Source: Candidatus Tityobacter terrigena
GTDB taxonomy: Bacteria; Vulcanimicrobiota; Vulcanimicrobiia; Vulcanimicrobiales; Vulcanimicrobiaceae
DNA length: 52,007 nt
Assembly (NCBI GenBank): GCA_003156715.1
Contig: PMHO01000017.1
Span: forward strand, 27,496 to 79,502
Direction: 5' to 3'
This document shows positions 34,285 to 43,219 of this stretch, in pieces. Under the pieces are notes generated by a model. The model was given only the letters and a program-made list of their open reading frames with translations, was not told the origin of the DNA and searched no databases. Within the stretch, counting starts at the first letter, position 1; every line of letters starts with the position of its first letter. The translations under genes and the position numbers were made by a program.

Positions 34285-35111
34285 ACGTCGAAGCGGCGCC
34301 CTCGCCGGCCGGCCTGCGCGCGCGAAACCGGACGCGCCCCGTGCCCGGCCGAGAGGTCGCGAGCGCCGCCGCGCTACGCGGAAGTGCCGGCATCGCTACG
34401 TTCCTCGCCCTATGGCAGCTCGGCGTCGTGCTCCACCTTCCCCTGCTCGCGAAGATCCCGACGCCGGCCGACGTCGCGGCTGCGTGGCTTAGCCTGCTGC
34501 GCGATCCACGCTACTACCTGGATTGGCTAGTGAGCTTTCGGCGCGTGTTCGGCGGATTCGTCATCGCGCAGGCGCTTGGCATTCCACTCGGACTGCTTAT
34601 GGGCTGGAAGGCTGCGTTCCGGTCTCTGACGTTCCCGGTCTTCGAAGTGCTGCGGCCTATCCCGCCTCTCGCGTGGGTCCCGCTATCGATCCTCTTCTGG
34701 CCCACGCCGGAGTCGAGCATCACCTTCGTGATCTTCCTGGGCGCGTTTTTTACCGTGCTCATCAACACGCTAGCCGGCGTGCGCGCGATCGACGAGCGTT
34801 ACGTCCGCGCCGCAATCTCGCTCGGTGCGACGCCGGCGATCGTCTTTCGTCGCATCATTCTGCCGGGCGCCTTGCCGTCGATCTTCACCGGCATGGCGGT
34901 CGGAATGGGGATCACGTGGTCGGTGCTCGTGGCGGCCGAGATCATCGCGGGACGGAGCGGCCTGGGATACTTGACGTGGGAAGCATACGTTGCGGGTTCG
35001 TTTCCGACGATCGTGGTCGGCATGATCAGCATCGGCCTCGCCGGGTACCTCTCGAGCGCGCTCGTGCGAATCGTGGCGGCGCGCGCGATGCCGTGGTCGA
35101 AACGCTTCTGA
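34281..35111 (+). CDS. ABC importer permease 2 (SsuC/TauC type)
   Basis: A 276-residue membrane protein whose ATG overlaps the ATPase 1 stop (ATGA). Features mirror permease 1: PVFEVLRPIPPLAWVPLSIL, coupling loop YVRAAISLGATPAIVFRRII, then LPGALPSIFTGMAVGMG. It has a longer, basic N-terminal extension of about 35 residues. Together with permease 1 it could form a heterodimeric channel. Confidence 0.92.
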   Translation: MNVEAAPSPAGLRARNRTRPVPGREVASAAALRGSAGIATFLALWQLGVVLHLPLLAKIPTPADVAAAWLSLLRDPRYYLDWLVSFRRVFGGFVIAQALGIPLGLLMGWKAAFRSLTFPVFEVLRPIPPLAWVPLSILFWPTPESSITFVIFLGAFFTVLINTLAGVRAIDERYVRAAISLGATPAIVFRRIILPGALPSIFTGMAVGMGITWSVLVAAEIIAGRSGLGYLTWEAYVAGSFPTIVVGMISIGLAGYLSSALVRIVAARAMPWSKRF

Positions 35112-35905
35112 GCGCGCGGGCGGGCCGGCTCGAGGTCCGCGACGTGGCGAAAGCTTTCGAGACGGCCGCCGGAGCGACGCTCGTGGTCGACCGCTGCTCG
35201 TTCACGCTCGAACCTAACATGCTGACCGTCATGGTCGGCCCTTCCGGCTGCGGCAAGACGACGCTGATCAACCTGATTGCGGGCTACGAGCGCCCCACGA
35301 GCGGCGAAATCGTGCTCGACGGCAGAGCCGTCAGCGCGGCGGGTGCGGACCGGCTCGTCGTGTTTCAAGAGACGGCGCTCTTCCCATGGATGACCGTCCT
35401 CGACAACGTTGCCTTCGGTCCTCTTTCGCGCGGAAACGGGACGCGCTCGGGCGTGCTGCTACGCGCTCGATCGCTGCTCGACGAGGTCGGATTGACCGGT
35501 TTCGCGGACCGCTATCCGAACCAACTGTCGGGCGGTATGCAGCGCAGGGCCGAGCTCGCGCGCGCGATCCTCAACGAGCCGGCCGTCATGCTGATGGACG
35601 AGCCGTTCCGCGGTCTCGACGCGATGACGCGCGAATTGATGCAAGAGCACTACCTTCGCCTGTTCGAGCAGCGCCTCGGCACGAATCTCTTCGTCACGTC
35701 GGAGCTCGGCGAAGCGCTGTTCCTTGGCGACCGCCTGCTCGTGATGACGCGCAAGCCGACTCAGGTGAAGCGCGTGATCGAGATCGATCTCCCCCGGCCG
35801 CGCGAGTTTCATATGCTGACTTCGGAGCGGTTTCGCGAAATCTACGAAGAGGCGCTGGCGGCGCTGTACGACGAGGGCGCCAAAAGCCTGTCCCAAAGCG
35901 GTTAG
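35093..35905 (+). CDS. ABC importer ATPase 2, switch histidine missing
   Basis: A 270-residue ATPase. GTG 35093 overlaps the permease 2 gene by 19 bases. Walker A is GPSGCGKTT, the Q-loop VVFQETALFPW, the signature is canonical LSGGM, and Walker B is VMLMDEP. The H-loop, normally T-H-D-x-x-E-A, reads FVTSELGEALFLGDR: the switch His is S203. This ATPase would bind but hydrolyse ATP poorly at its own Walker side, while its intact signature could complete ATPase 1's site. Coupled to the PaaK-like ligase 45 bases downstream. Confidence 0.93.
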   Translation: MVETLLSARAGRLEVRDVAKAFETAAGATLVVDRCSFTLEPNMLTVMVGPSGCGKTTLINLIAGYERPTSGEIVLDGRAVSAAGADRLVVFQETALFPWMTVLDNVAFGPLSRGNGTRSGVLLRARSLLDEVGLTGFADRYPNQLSGGMQRRAELARAILNEPAVMLMDEPFRGLDAMTRELMQEHYLRLFEQRLGTNLFVTSELGEALFLGDRLLVMTRKPTQVKRVIEIDLPRPREFHMLTSERFREIYEEALAALYDEGAKSLSQSG

Positions 35906-35950
35906 CGGTCCACTCGTTCGCAGCATCGGCCGATCCGACGGCGTCCACGA

Positions 35951-37390
35951 ATGCAACGCGCGAGTCCGTGGCGAAGAAGTTCGGGTCCAATCCGGACGGG
36001 CGGGTCCAGGGTGGCAGCACCTCGCCGGAGGTGGACCATCTTCTCGAAGCTGACCCTGCCGTTTCGGGTCGTCGCGCGCCGCCGCACGCTAGAGCGCGGA
36101 TGCGCGTGGTCCCGCGACCAACTCGCAGCGCATCAGCGGGGCGCGATCGCTCGGCTGCGCGCGTTCGCGTACGCACGCTCACCCTTCTATCGCCGCTTTC
36201 ACGCCGGACGGGAGTCGAGCCCCTTCGAAAAGCTGCCCGTCCTTTCGAAGGCCGTGATGATGGAAAACTTCGACGAGCTCGTCACGGAACGCGCGCTGCG
36301 CTTGAGCGACCTCGAGGCCTACCTCCGGCTACACCGCCCGCCCGAGTTCTTTCGGGGACGCTACGTTGTGCTTTCGACCTCAGGCAGCACCGGGCGGCGC
36401 GGCGTTTTCGTGTACAGTAAGGCGGAATGGATCACTGCCCTCGCTTCGATCGCGCGCCCGATCGGATGGGCCGGGGTGCGGCAGCTTCCGTTTCGCCGGC
36501 GACGGATGGCGATCGTTGCGTCGAGCGCGCCGTGGCACTATTCGACCCGTGTCGGTCAGTCTCTGTCCAGCCCGTTCGTGCCGGCGCTGCGGATCGATGC
36601 GGGCGAATCGATCGGGTCGATCGTGCACCGCCTCAACGAGTGGCAGCCGGAGATCATGGCGGTGTACCCGTCACTATTGCGACAGCTTGCCGAAGAACAA
36701 ATCGCCGGACGCCTGCGAATTGCGCTTTGCGACCTCGCCACCAGCGCAGAAGTCCTAACCGACGACACGCGGCGACGCGCGCAAGACGCATGGCAGATTC
36801 ACGTGCACGATGTGTACGGCGCCACCGAATACGCACCGATCGCGGCAGAATGCAGCGAGGGCAACATGCACCTCGTGGAGGATGGCGCACTGATCGAGAT
36901 CGTCGACGAGCGCGGGCGGCCCGTCCCGCCCGGCGCGGCCGGAGAGCGCCTTCTGCTGACCGTTTTCGACCGCTTCACCCAGCCCCTTATCCGCTACGAG
37001 ATGAGCGATATGGTGCGTCCGCTGGCGGGTGACTGCGCGTGTGGACGCCCCTTCCGCCTCATCGAAAGCATCGAAGGGCGCCTCGAGGACGTCCTTTCCT
37101 TCGCGGCTCGCGAGGGGCCCGGCACAACGGTCGCAATCCACCCGAATATTTTTCACGAAGTCCTCGAAACCGTGCCGGCAGCGGGATGGCAGGTCGTTCA
37201 GGAACGTGACGGTCTGCGCGTACGCCTGGTGGGCTCGCCGCACAGCGTTTCGTGCGAGGCGCTAACGGGCCAGCTTCGGCAGCGGCTCGACGCCCTGGGC
37301 GCGCTCGTGCCCTCGATTCGGGTCGAGCGCGCGGTCGCGCTTTCGCGCGGGCCCAGCGGAAAGGCGCCGCTCATCGAGCGTATGTTGTAG
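35951..37390 (+). CDS. phenylacetate-CoA ligase-like adenylate-forming enzyme
   Basis: An ANL-superfamily enzyme of the PaaK type. The first 33 residues after ATG 35951 are Arg-rich and poorly protein-like, so GTG 36011 (VAAPRRRWTIF) may be the true start. Motifs: YARSPFYRRFHAG, the P-loop STSGSTGRRGVF, VHDVYGATEYAPI, and YEMSDMVRP, with a CACGRPF metal-like cluster as in PaaK. It would activate an aromatic acid to its CoA thioester, but the usual PaaK specificity cannot be confirmed. It follows the ABC importer and ends 10 bases from the convergent HPr gene. Confidence 0.82.
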   Translation: MQRASPWRRSSGPIRTGGSRVAAPRRRWTIFSKLTLPFRVVARRRTLERGCAWSRDQLAAHQRGAIARLRAFAYARSPFYRRFHAGRESSPFEKLPVLSKAVMMENFDELVTERALRLSDLEAYLRLHRPPEFFRGRYVVLSTSGSTGRRGVFVYSKAEWITALASIARPIGWAGVRQLPFRRRRMAIVASSAPWHYSTRVGQSLSSPFVPALRIDAGESIGSIVHRLNEWQPEIMAVYPSLLRQLAEEQIAGRLRIALCDLATSAEVLTDDTRRRAQDAWQIHVHDVYGATEYAPIAAECSEGNMHLVEDGALIEIVDERGRPVPPGAAGERLLLTVFDRFTQPLIRYEMSDMVRPLAGDCACGRPFRLIESIEGRLEDVLSFAAREGPGTTVAIHPNIFHEVLETVPAAGWQVVQERDGLRVRLVGSPHSVSCEALTGQLRQRLDALGALVPSIRVERAVALSRGPSGKAPLIERML

Positions 37391-37400
37391 AGCGCCAACC

Positions 37401-37676
37401 CTACGCTGCCGGTTCGGGGCAAAGATGAGCGCGCAGCGCGGCCAGCGCAGCCGCGACGGCTTCATCTTCTCCCTCTATCTCGGCCGTTACGCGCGAGCGC
37501 GGACCGGCGCCGAGCCCGAGCAGTCGCACGACGCTGGCCGCGTCGGCCGAGTTTTGGCCGAAACGCAACGTCACGCGGGCGCCGCTCTTGCGCACGGCGA
37601 CGGCCAAGGCAGCGGCCGGGCGAGCGTGAATGCCCAGCGGGTCCGTTATTTGGATATCCTCGACGATGCGTTTCAT
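37401..37676 (-). CDS. ptsH: PTS phosphocarrier protein HPr
   Basis: A 91-residue phosphocarrier. The phosphorylation site is H17 in GIHARPAA, and S47 (ASVVRLLGLGAG) occupies the regulatory Ser position. It takes phosphate from EI and would hand it to DhaM. Its ATG overlaps the DeoR stop (ATGA), so repressor and HPr are co-translated. No HPr kinase is in the window. Confidence 0.92.
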   Translation of the reverse strand: MKRIVEDIQITDPLGIHARPAAALAVAVRKSGARVTLRFGQNSADAASVVRLLGLGAGPRSRVTAEIEGEDEAVAAALAALRAHLCPEPAA

Positions 37677-38416
37677 TCGCTCTCCACGACTTCACAACTC
37701 AGTGCCGCGGCGATCTCGCGTTGCGCGTCGTCCAGCGGCGTAGTAATCCAGCAGTCGATCTCGTCCATCTGCGCGATGCGGTGAGCGAACACGAGGCCGC
37801 CGCGGCTCCCCGGGGCAACGACCGTCTTGTGCAGCGCATGCTGAAGCAGATCGTGCTTGAAGCGCGCATCCTCGACTGCGGTCGTCGTGACTCCAGCGGC
37901 ACCGTGCACGCCCTCGACTTCGACGAACGCTTTGTTCGCAACCAGAAACTTCAAATCGCTCGCGCCGAGCGGCTGCGGCAAGGTATAGCCGGCTGGGTGC
38001 AGCCTCCCGCCGAGCAAGATGACGTCGATGCCGGGCTTTCCCAAAAGCGTTCGGGCGACGTCGAGTTGATTGGTGACGATGATGAGCCGCATCGGTTCGG
38101 CTGCCAGTTGCCGGGCCACCGCCGGCATCACCAGTTGGCCCTCTAAGATCACCGCGTCGCCGCTCGCCAACCGGCGGTAGACCGCGTCCGCAAGTGCTTC
38201 GTCGCCGGCGGTCGGTGCCGGTGCCTCGGGAACCGTCGAGCCACGGACCGCCCCACCGTGGACGCGCTGCAGCAGGCCGGCTGAGGCCAAGCGCGTCAGG
38301 TCGCGCCGCACGGTCGCGGCGCTGGTCGCCAGCCGCTCGGCCAGCGTCTCGACCGAAACGCGCTCCTGGCGCTCCAAATGCTGCAAGATGCGGGCATGTC
38401 GCTCCGCGGCTAACAC
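37673..38416 (-). CDS. DeoR-family repressor of the dihydroxyacetone/glycerol locus
   Basis: A 247-residue protein. Residues 5-57 are the DeoR helix-turn-helix (RHARILQHLERQERVSVETL, AERLATSAATVRRDLTRLAS) and RVHGGA; the rest is the sugar-phosphate-binding DeoRC domain (LVTNQLDVARTLLGK-like segment, LLGGRLHPAGYTLPQP). Such proteins sense a phosphorylated intermediate, here probably glycerol 3-phosphate or DHAP. It is divergent from EI by 178 bases, and both directions could be controlled from one operator. Confidence 0.88.
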   Translation of the reverse strand: MLAAERHARILQHLERQERVSVETLAERLATSAATVRRDLTRLASAGLLQRVHGGAVRGSTVPEAPAPTAGDEALADAVYRRLASGDAVILEGQLVMPAVARQLAAEPMRLIIVTNQLDVARTLLGKPGIDVILLGGRLHPAGYTLPQPLGASDLKFLVANKAFVEVEGVHGAAGVTTTAVEDARFKHDLLQHALHKTVVAPGSRGGLVFAHRIAQMDEIDCWITTPLDDAQREIAAALSCEVVESE

Positions 38417-38523
38417 GCGATCCTCCCTCCCTTGCGCGATTTTGCTCGTTTCCCTGAATCGACGTGCCGGGAACCGGGTTGCGATGGCAGCAGTGCTCGC
38501 TAATGAGCGTTTTTATACACCCG

Positions 38524-38553
38524 TTGACAATTTCAGTCAAGAAAGCATACCAT
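38524..38553 (+). promoter_or_regulatory. sigma-70-like promoter of the EI-dha operon with overlapping dyad
   Basis: TTGACA (38524-38529), 18 bases, then TACCAT (38548-38553). A perfect dyad TTGAC (38524-38528) / GTCAA (38536-38540) covers the -35 box, a natural place for the DeoR repressor to block transcription. The EI start ATG is 42 bases beyond the -10. Confidence 0.55.
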
Positions 38554-38594
38554 CTTGCGGAGCCGACGACGAAAGAAAGTTCGGCCGAGGTGCT

Positions 38595-40145
38595 ATGCGC
38601 TATCACGGAGTGGCCGTGGTCCCGGGCGTCTCGCGCGGTCAGCTGTGGGCTCCGCGCCCGGCGAACATCCAGGACGCAGGCGGGTTCGAGGCGTTCGAGG
38701 CGGCGCGGCAGCGTTTCATCGACGACGCTGCGGCACTGCCCGAAGACCTCAGCGCGATGTACGCTGCGATCGTGCTCGATCCGATGTGGGACGACGGGAT
38801 CGCACGTCACCTCGCCGCCTCCGGTTGGCTGCCGTCAGCCGTTAGCGCGACGGCCGCTGAGATTGCCGCAACGCTCGAAGATCTCGACGATCCGTACCTG
38901 CGGGCACGCGCGGCCGACTTCATACAAATCGGGGCGCAACTGATCCGCTTGCTGGGCAACGCCGTCGCGCCGGCGCCCGAATCGATCCTCTGCGCGCGCG
39001 ACGTTTCCGCCGTCGAACTCGCCCAGTGGTCGGAGCAGTTGGCCGGCATCGTGCTCATCGACGTTGCTCCGACTGCCCACGTTGCGATCGTCGCGCGCGG
39101 GCTTGCGCTGCCGACGATCGCGCTCGCAGGCGAATGCAAAGGCCTTTACGAGAGCGCGCAGCGCGCGGGCGAGGGAGCGCCGCTTCCGAGCCTTCTCAAC
39201 GGATTCGAAGGCTGGCTCGAGACGGCCCCCGAGCGCGAACTTGCGCAACGGTATCCGCCGCAGCGCATCACCTCGCAGGCGGACCCGGCTCCGGTCCACG
39301 TCGGGGACCGAGCGATCGGCGTGTTTGCCAACCTCAATTTTCCGGGCGACGCTCCGTTCGCGGCAGCCCTCGGCGCCGACGGCGTCGGCTTACTGCGCAC
39401 CGAGTTTCTCTATGTCGACCGCCCCCGGCAACCGGCTCTGGCGGAAGAGCGCTCGACGTACGCGCGCATCGCCTCGACCTTCACCGGCCGGCCCATCATC
39501 GTCCGAACGCTCGATCTCGGCGGCGACAAAGTCGGCCTCGGCATCGAGCACGACGGGCTCGATCACGGCATGCTTGGGGTACGCGGCATTCGTCTGAGCC
39601 TGCGCCAGCCCGAGCCCTTCTTGCAGCACGTGCAGGCCATTCTCGAGGGCTTTGCCGGCGCGGACGTGCGCTTGATGTTTCCGATGGTGACGTTGCCCGA
39701 CGAGTTCCGGCAAGCTCGCGAGCTCGTGATCGAGGCAGCGCGCCGGGCCAAAGGCAGCCGTGTGCCGCCGCTGGGTATCATGGTCGAGGTGCCGGCGGCC
39801 GCGTACGCGCTCGAAGTCTTCGCACGCGAGGGCGCATCGTTCGTCAGTTTTGGAACCAACGATCTCGCGCAGTATTTTTTCGCATCGGACCGTTTGAGCG
39901 CCGACAACGCCTTCGATCCGGCCACGAACGCCGCGTTCCAAGCCTTCGTTCGCGATGCGGTCGCGCGCGCCAAGCACGCCGGGCTCGAGGTTGGGGTGTG
40001 TGGTGAAGCGGCGGGGTCCGCCGCCCTGACGTCGTTCTGGATCGAATGCGGCGTCGATGAACTCTCGGTCTCGCCCGGCCTGGTTCCTTGGCTCAAGGCT
40101 CGCCTTCGAAACGCCCTCTCCACCTCAGCAAAGGAAGTCACGTGA
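38595..40145 (+). CDS. ptsI: PTS enzyme I, short form
   Basis: A 516-residue phosphoenolpyruvate-protein phosphotransferase, some 60 residues shorter than usual. ATG 38595 has GAGG upstream. The phospho-His is H162 ([15 protein letters not shown]) in place of His189 in E. coli; the gap indicates a trimmed HPr-binding region. The PEP barrel is intact: [42 protein letters not shown] and the catalytic Cys in GVCGEAAG. It starts the dha operon and overlaps dhaK (GTGA). It would use PEP to phosphorylate the HPr encoded divergently. Confidence 0.92.
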   Translation: MRYHGVAVVPGVSRGQLWAPRPANIQDAGGFEAFEAARQRFIDDAAALPEDLSAMYAAIVLDPMWDDGIARHLAASGWLPSAVSATAAEIAATLEDLDDPYLRARAADFIQIGAQLIRLLGNAVAPAPESILCARDVSAVELAQWSEQLAGIVLIDVAPTAHVAIVARGLALPTIALAGECKGLYESAQRAGEGAPLPSLLNGFEGWLETAPERELAQRYPPQRITSQADPAPVHVGDRAIGVFANLNFPGDAPFAAALGADGVGLLRTEFLYVDRPRQPALAEERSTYARIASTFTGRPIIVRTLDLGGDKVGLGIEHDGLDHGMLGVRGIRLSLRQPEPFLQHVQAILEGFAGADVRLMFPMVTLPDEFRQARELVIEAARRAKGSRVPPLGIMVEVPAAAYALEVFAREGASFVSFGTNDLAQYFFASDRLSADNAFDPATNAAFQAFVRDAVARAKHAGLEVGVCGEAAGSAALTSFWIECGVDELSVSPGLVPWLKARLRNALSTSAKEVT

Positions 40146-41143
40146 AGAAGCTGATCAACACAATCGAATCCTTCGTCGACGAAGCGTGCGAGGGTTTAGC
40201 CCTCGCCCATTCCGATCTCGTCCAGTTTCACCGTGAGCCGCGTTACCTGGCGCGCGCCACAGCCCCGAAAGGCCGCAAAGTGGGGCTCGTCTCCGGCGGC
40301 GGGTCCGGGCACGAGCCGCTGCACGGCGGTTTCGTCGGCTCGGGCATGCTCGATGCGGCATGCCCCGGTGAGGTTTTCACGAGCCCCGTCCCCGATCAGA
40401 TGGAAGCCGCCGGTCGCGCCGTATCAAACGGCGGCGGGGTGCTCTTCATCGTCAAGAACTATACGGGCGACGTCATGAACTTCGACCTCGCGGCCGAGCT
40501 GCTGCGCGCCGACGGCATCGACGTCCGAACGGTGCTGGTGGCCGACGACGTCGCCGTACAGAATTCGACGTGGACCGCTGGACGGCGCGGCGTCGGCAAC
40601 ACCGTTTTCGTCGAGAAGCTCGCGGGCGCGGTCGCCGAACGCGGCGCTTCGGCCGACGAAGTCGAGCGAGTCGCAAAAAAGACCTCCGAGGCGGGACGCT
40701 CGATGGGAATGGCGCTGACCTCGTGCACCGTCCCGGCAAAGGGCAGTCCGACCTTCGAGCTCGGCGAACTCGAGATCGAAATCGGAGTCGGCATCCACGG
40801 CGAACCGGGCCGGGAGCGAACGGCGCTCGTCTCCGCCGACGAGATCGTCGACCGCCTCGCTCGACCCGTTATGGAAGACCTCGGCCTTAAGCGCGGCGAC
40901 CAGGTCATCGTGATGACCAATGGTATGGGCAGCACGCCGCTGATCGAGCTCTACGTCGCCCACCGCCACGTAGCGCAGCTGCTTTCCGGCAGCGGCGTGA
41001 CGATCGTGCGCAGCTTAGTCGGCAACTACATCACGAGCCTCGACATGGACGGCTGCTCGCTGACCGTTCTGCGCGCCGATGACGAGCTGCTCGGCCTGTG
41101 GGACGCCCCGGTGCACACGCCGGCGCTTCGCTGGGGCGCATAG
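40142..41143 (+). CDS. dhaK: dihydroxyacetone kinase subunit DhaK (PTS-dependent)
   Basis: A 333-residue substrate-binding subunit. GTG 40142 overlaps the EI stop. It has the [19 protein letters not shown] loop and the covalent-binding His in VGIHGEPG (as His218 of E. coli DhaK forms a hemiaminal with dihydroxyacetone). The end [16 protein letters not shown] is typical. Together with DhaL and DhaM it makes dihydroxyacetone phosphate. Confidence 0.95.
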   Translation: MKKLINTIESFVDEACEGLALAHSDLVQFHREPRYLARATAPKGRKVGLVSGGGSGHEPLHGGFVGSGMLDAACPGEVFTSPVPDQMEAAGRAVSNGGGVLFIVKNYTGDVMNFDLAAELLRADGIDVRTVLVADDVAVQNSTWTAGRRGVGNTVFVEKLAGAVAERGASADEVERVAKKTSEAGRSMGMALTSCTVPAKGSPTFELGELEIEIGVGIHGEPGRERTALVSADEIVDRLARPVMEDLGLKRGDQVIVMTNGMGSTPLIELYVAHRHVAQLLSGSGVTIVRSLVGNYITSLDMDGCSLTVLRADDELLGLWDAPVHTPALRWGA

Positions 41144-41150
41144 CGAGCCG

Positions 41151-41783
41151 ATGGTGGTCGCCGCGGACATGCGCCGCTTCGTCGAACGCTTCGCCGAGCT
41201 GATCGAGCAGAACGCCGATACGCTCACCGAGCTCGACGCGGCAATCGGCGACGCCGATCATGGCATCAACATGCGCCGCGGAGTACGCGCCGTCCTCGAG
41301 CGCCTAGGCGATGAGCCCACGCCGGGAGCGGTTCTCAAGACGGTGGCCACGACCCTCATCTCCAAAGTCGGCGGCGCATCCGGGCCGCTCTATGGCACGG
41401 CGTTTCTGCGCGCATCTGCCGCCGCGGGGTCGAAGGAGTCGCTCGACGACGCAGATCTAGCCGCCCTCTTTTCCGCGGCGCTCGAAGGCTTACGACAGCG
41501 CGGCGGCGCGCAGGCTGAGGACAAAACGATGATCGATGCGTTCGCACCGGCCGTCGGCGCCTTCGAAACCGCGCTCGCGCAGGGTCATCCGCGCAAGGAT
41601 GCCCTGCAAGCGGCGCGCAGCGCGGCATACGCCGGTTCGGACGCAACGATCGACCTCGTCGCGCGCAAAGGGCGGGCGAGCTACCTGGGCGAGCGTTCGC
41701 GAGGGCATCGCGATCCCGGCAGCTTCAGCACCGCCCTGCTATTCGACGCGGCGGCCTCGACGCTTTCGGGAGACGGGCCGTGA
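41151..41783 (+). CDS. dhaL: dihydroxyacetone kinase subunit DhaL, ADP-binding
   Basis: A 210-residue subunit that holds ADP as a permanent cofactor and passes phosphate from DhaM to dihydroxyacetone. ATG 41151. Motifs: the Mg-binding DAAIGDADHGINMRRG, VGGASGPLYGTAF, and DKTMIDAFAPA, then ARKGRASYLGERSRGHRDPG. It lies 7 bases after dhaK and overlaps dhaM (GTGA). The ADP-cofactor version, as opposed to an ATP-dependent kinase, is implied by the presence of dhaM. Confidence 0.94.
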   Translation: MVVAADMRRFVERFAELIEQNADTLTELDAAIGDADHGINMRRGVRAVLERLGDEPTPGAVLKTVATTLISKVGGASGPLYGTAFLRASAAAGSKESLDDADLAALFSAALEGLRQRGGAQAEDKTMIDAFAPAVGAFETALAQGHPRKDALQAARSAAYAGSDATIDLVARKGRASYLGERSRGHRDPGSFSTALLFDAAASTLSGDGP

Positions 41784-42199
41784 CGACGGCGGTCGTCGTT
41801 GTTTCGCATAGCAAGGCGCTGGCCGACGGCGTCAAGGAGCTCGCCTTGCAAATGGCTCGCTCCAATACTTCGGTGTGGGCCGTCGGCGGGACCGACGACG
41901 GCGGGATCGGTACGAGTGCGGTTGCCATACACGATGCGCTCGTCGACGCGCTCGCGGCCGCAAACGAAGCCGTCGTGTTGATGGATCTGGGAAGCGCGCA
42001 TCTCAACACGGTCATGGCCATCGAAATGCTCGACGAGGACCTGCGCCGGCGCGTCTCGATGGCCGATGCGCCGCTCGTCGAGGGCGCGGTGCTTGCGGTC
42101 GTATCCGCGGCCTCGGGAGACAATGCGCAGGAGGTCCGCGCACGCGCCGAAGAGGCGAGGGAAATGCGCAAGCTCATCTACGGAGGGATCAACGCATAA
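41780..42199 (+). CDS. dhaM: PTS component DhaM (EIIA-mannose type)
   Basis: A 139-residue subunit, GTG 41780. The phospho-His lies in VVVSHSKALADGVKEL; the rest is the EIIA-Man fold with DDGGIGTS and VLMDLGSAHLNTVMA. It is a single-domain DhaM, unlike E. coli DhaM, which carries HPr- and EI-like domains. Those functions are separate genes at this locus. Receives phosphate from HPr and rephosphorylates ADP on DhaL. Confidence 0.93.
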   Translation: MTTAVVVVSHSKALADGVKELALQMARSNTSVWAVGGTDDGGIGTSAVAIHDALVDALAAANEAVVLMDLGSAHLNTVMAIEMLDEDLRRRVSMADAPLVEGAVLAVVSAASGDNAQEVRARAEEAREMRKLIYGGINA

Positions 42200-42291
42200 C
42201 AACCGTCGAACGTGGGTTTTGATTTCACGTACGACAACCTTTCATCGGTTACACAACCAAACAACATGCCTTCTGAGAAAGAGGTTGGATC

Positions 42292-43146
42292 GTGGCACAA
42301 TCTTCGGAAACGGTGGCCAACTGGAGGGCCGGCATCGGAGGCGAGCTCCTTTCGGAGTTTCTGGGAACCTTCTGCCTGCTCGCATTCGGCGCCGGCGTCG
42401 TAGCCGTCGCCGTCGTCGGGTTGACCGGCTCGGGCCGCACGCCCGCCATCTTTGTCGGCGCCGGCGACTGGTTGCTGATCACCTGGGGCTGGGCTTTGGC
42501 CGTCACCATGGCGGTCTACGTTGCCGGCGGCCCATCCGGTGCGCATCTAAATCCTGCCGTCACGCTGGCCTTCGCGGTGCGCGGCGACCACCCGTGGCAC
42601 AAAGTCCTTCCCTACTGGTTGGCGCAGGTGGTCGGCGCATTCTGCGGCGCGGCGATCGTCTACGCCGACTATTACCCCGCTATCAACGCCTGGAACGCAG
42701 CCCATAAGGTCACCTCGCGGATGGACCCCAGTGGAGCGGCGTTCGGCATCTTCGGAACCGGCCCGGCTGCATACTTCAACGGCAACATGGTCGGTCCGTT
42801 CATCGATCAGGTAATCGGAACGGCTTTCCTCGTGCTCTTCGTCCTCGCGATCATCGATGTGAAAAACCTTGGGGTTCAAGCCAATCTCGGTCCACTCCTG
42901 ATCGGTTTCGCCGTGGCTGCGATCGGCATGTCGTTCGGCGTTGACGCGGGCTACGCGATCAATCCGGCGCGCGACTTCGGACCACGTCTCTTCTGCTTCT
43001 TGGAAGGATGGGGGCCTAACGCGTTCCCCGGACCGTACGGTTACTGGTGGGTGCCGATTCTTGGTCCGCTCGTGGGAGGGGCGATTGCGCCGTTCGTGTA
43101 CGACTTCTTTATCGGTGCCACGTTGAGAGTGCGCAAACCCGACTAA
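42292..43146 (+). CDS. glpF: glycerol facilitator / aquaglyceroporin
   Basis: A 284-residue MIP channel with six membrane segments and two pore loops. First NPA is in GAHLNPAVT; second is [11 protein letters not shown], with the Asp after NPAR typical of glycerol-conducting members. It starts at GTG 42292 with AGAGG upstream. It is the first gene after dhaM (92 bases), and a terminator follows. It would admit glycerol for GlpK. Confidence 0.94.
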   Translation: MAQSSETVANWRAGIGGELLSEFLGTFCLLAFGAGVVAVAVVGLTGSGRTPAIFVGAGDWLLITWGWALAVTMAVYVAGGPSGAHLNPAVTLAFAVRGDHPWHKVLPYWLAQVVGAFCGAAIVYADYYPAINAWNAAHKVTSRMDPSGAAFGIFGTGPAAYFNGNMVGPFIDQVIGTAFLVLFVLAIIDVKNLGVQANLGPLLIGFAVAAIGMSFGVDAGYAINPARDFGPRLFCFLEGWGPNAFPGPYGYWWVPILGPLVGGAIAPFVYDFFIGATLRVRKPD

Positions 43147-43164
43147 CTCACCCAATGAAACCTG

Positions 43165-43196
43165 CCTCGGCGAGCGCCTTGCTCGCCCGAGGTTTT
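43165..43196 (+). terminator. intrinsic terminator between glpF and glpK
   Basis: CCTCGGCGAGC (43165-43175) pairs with GCTCGCCCGAGG (43181-43192) with a single bulged C and a five-base loop, then TTTT. It would let the glpF transcript end or attenuate before glpK. Confidence 0.7.
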
Positions 43197-43219
43197 GCGC
43201 TAACGATAGGAGTCGACGT

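Noticed and set aside
37692..38810. 372-codon open frame on the minus strand
   Set aside because: It overlaps the DeoR gene in another frame and crosses the divergent promoter region.
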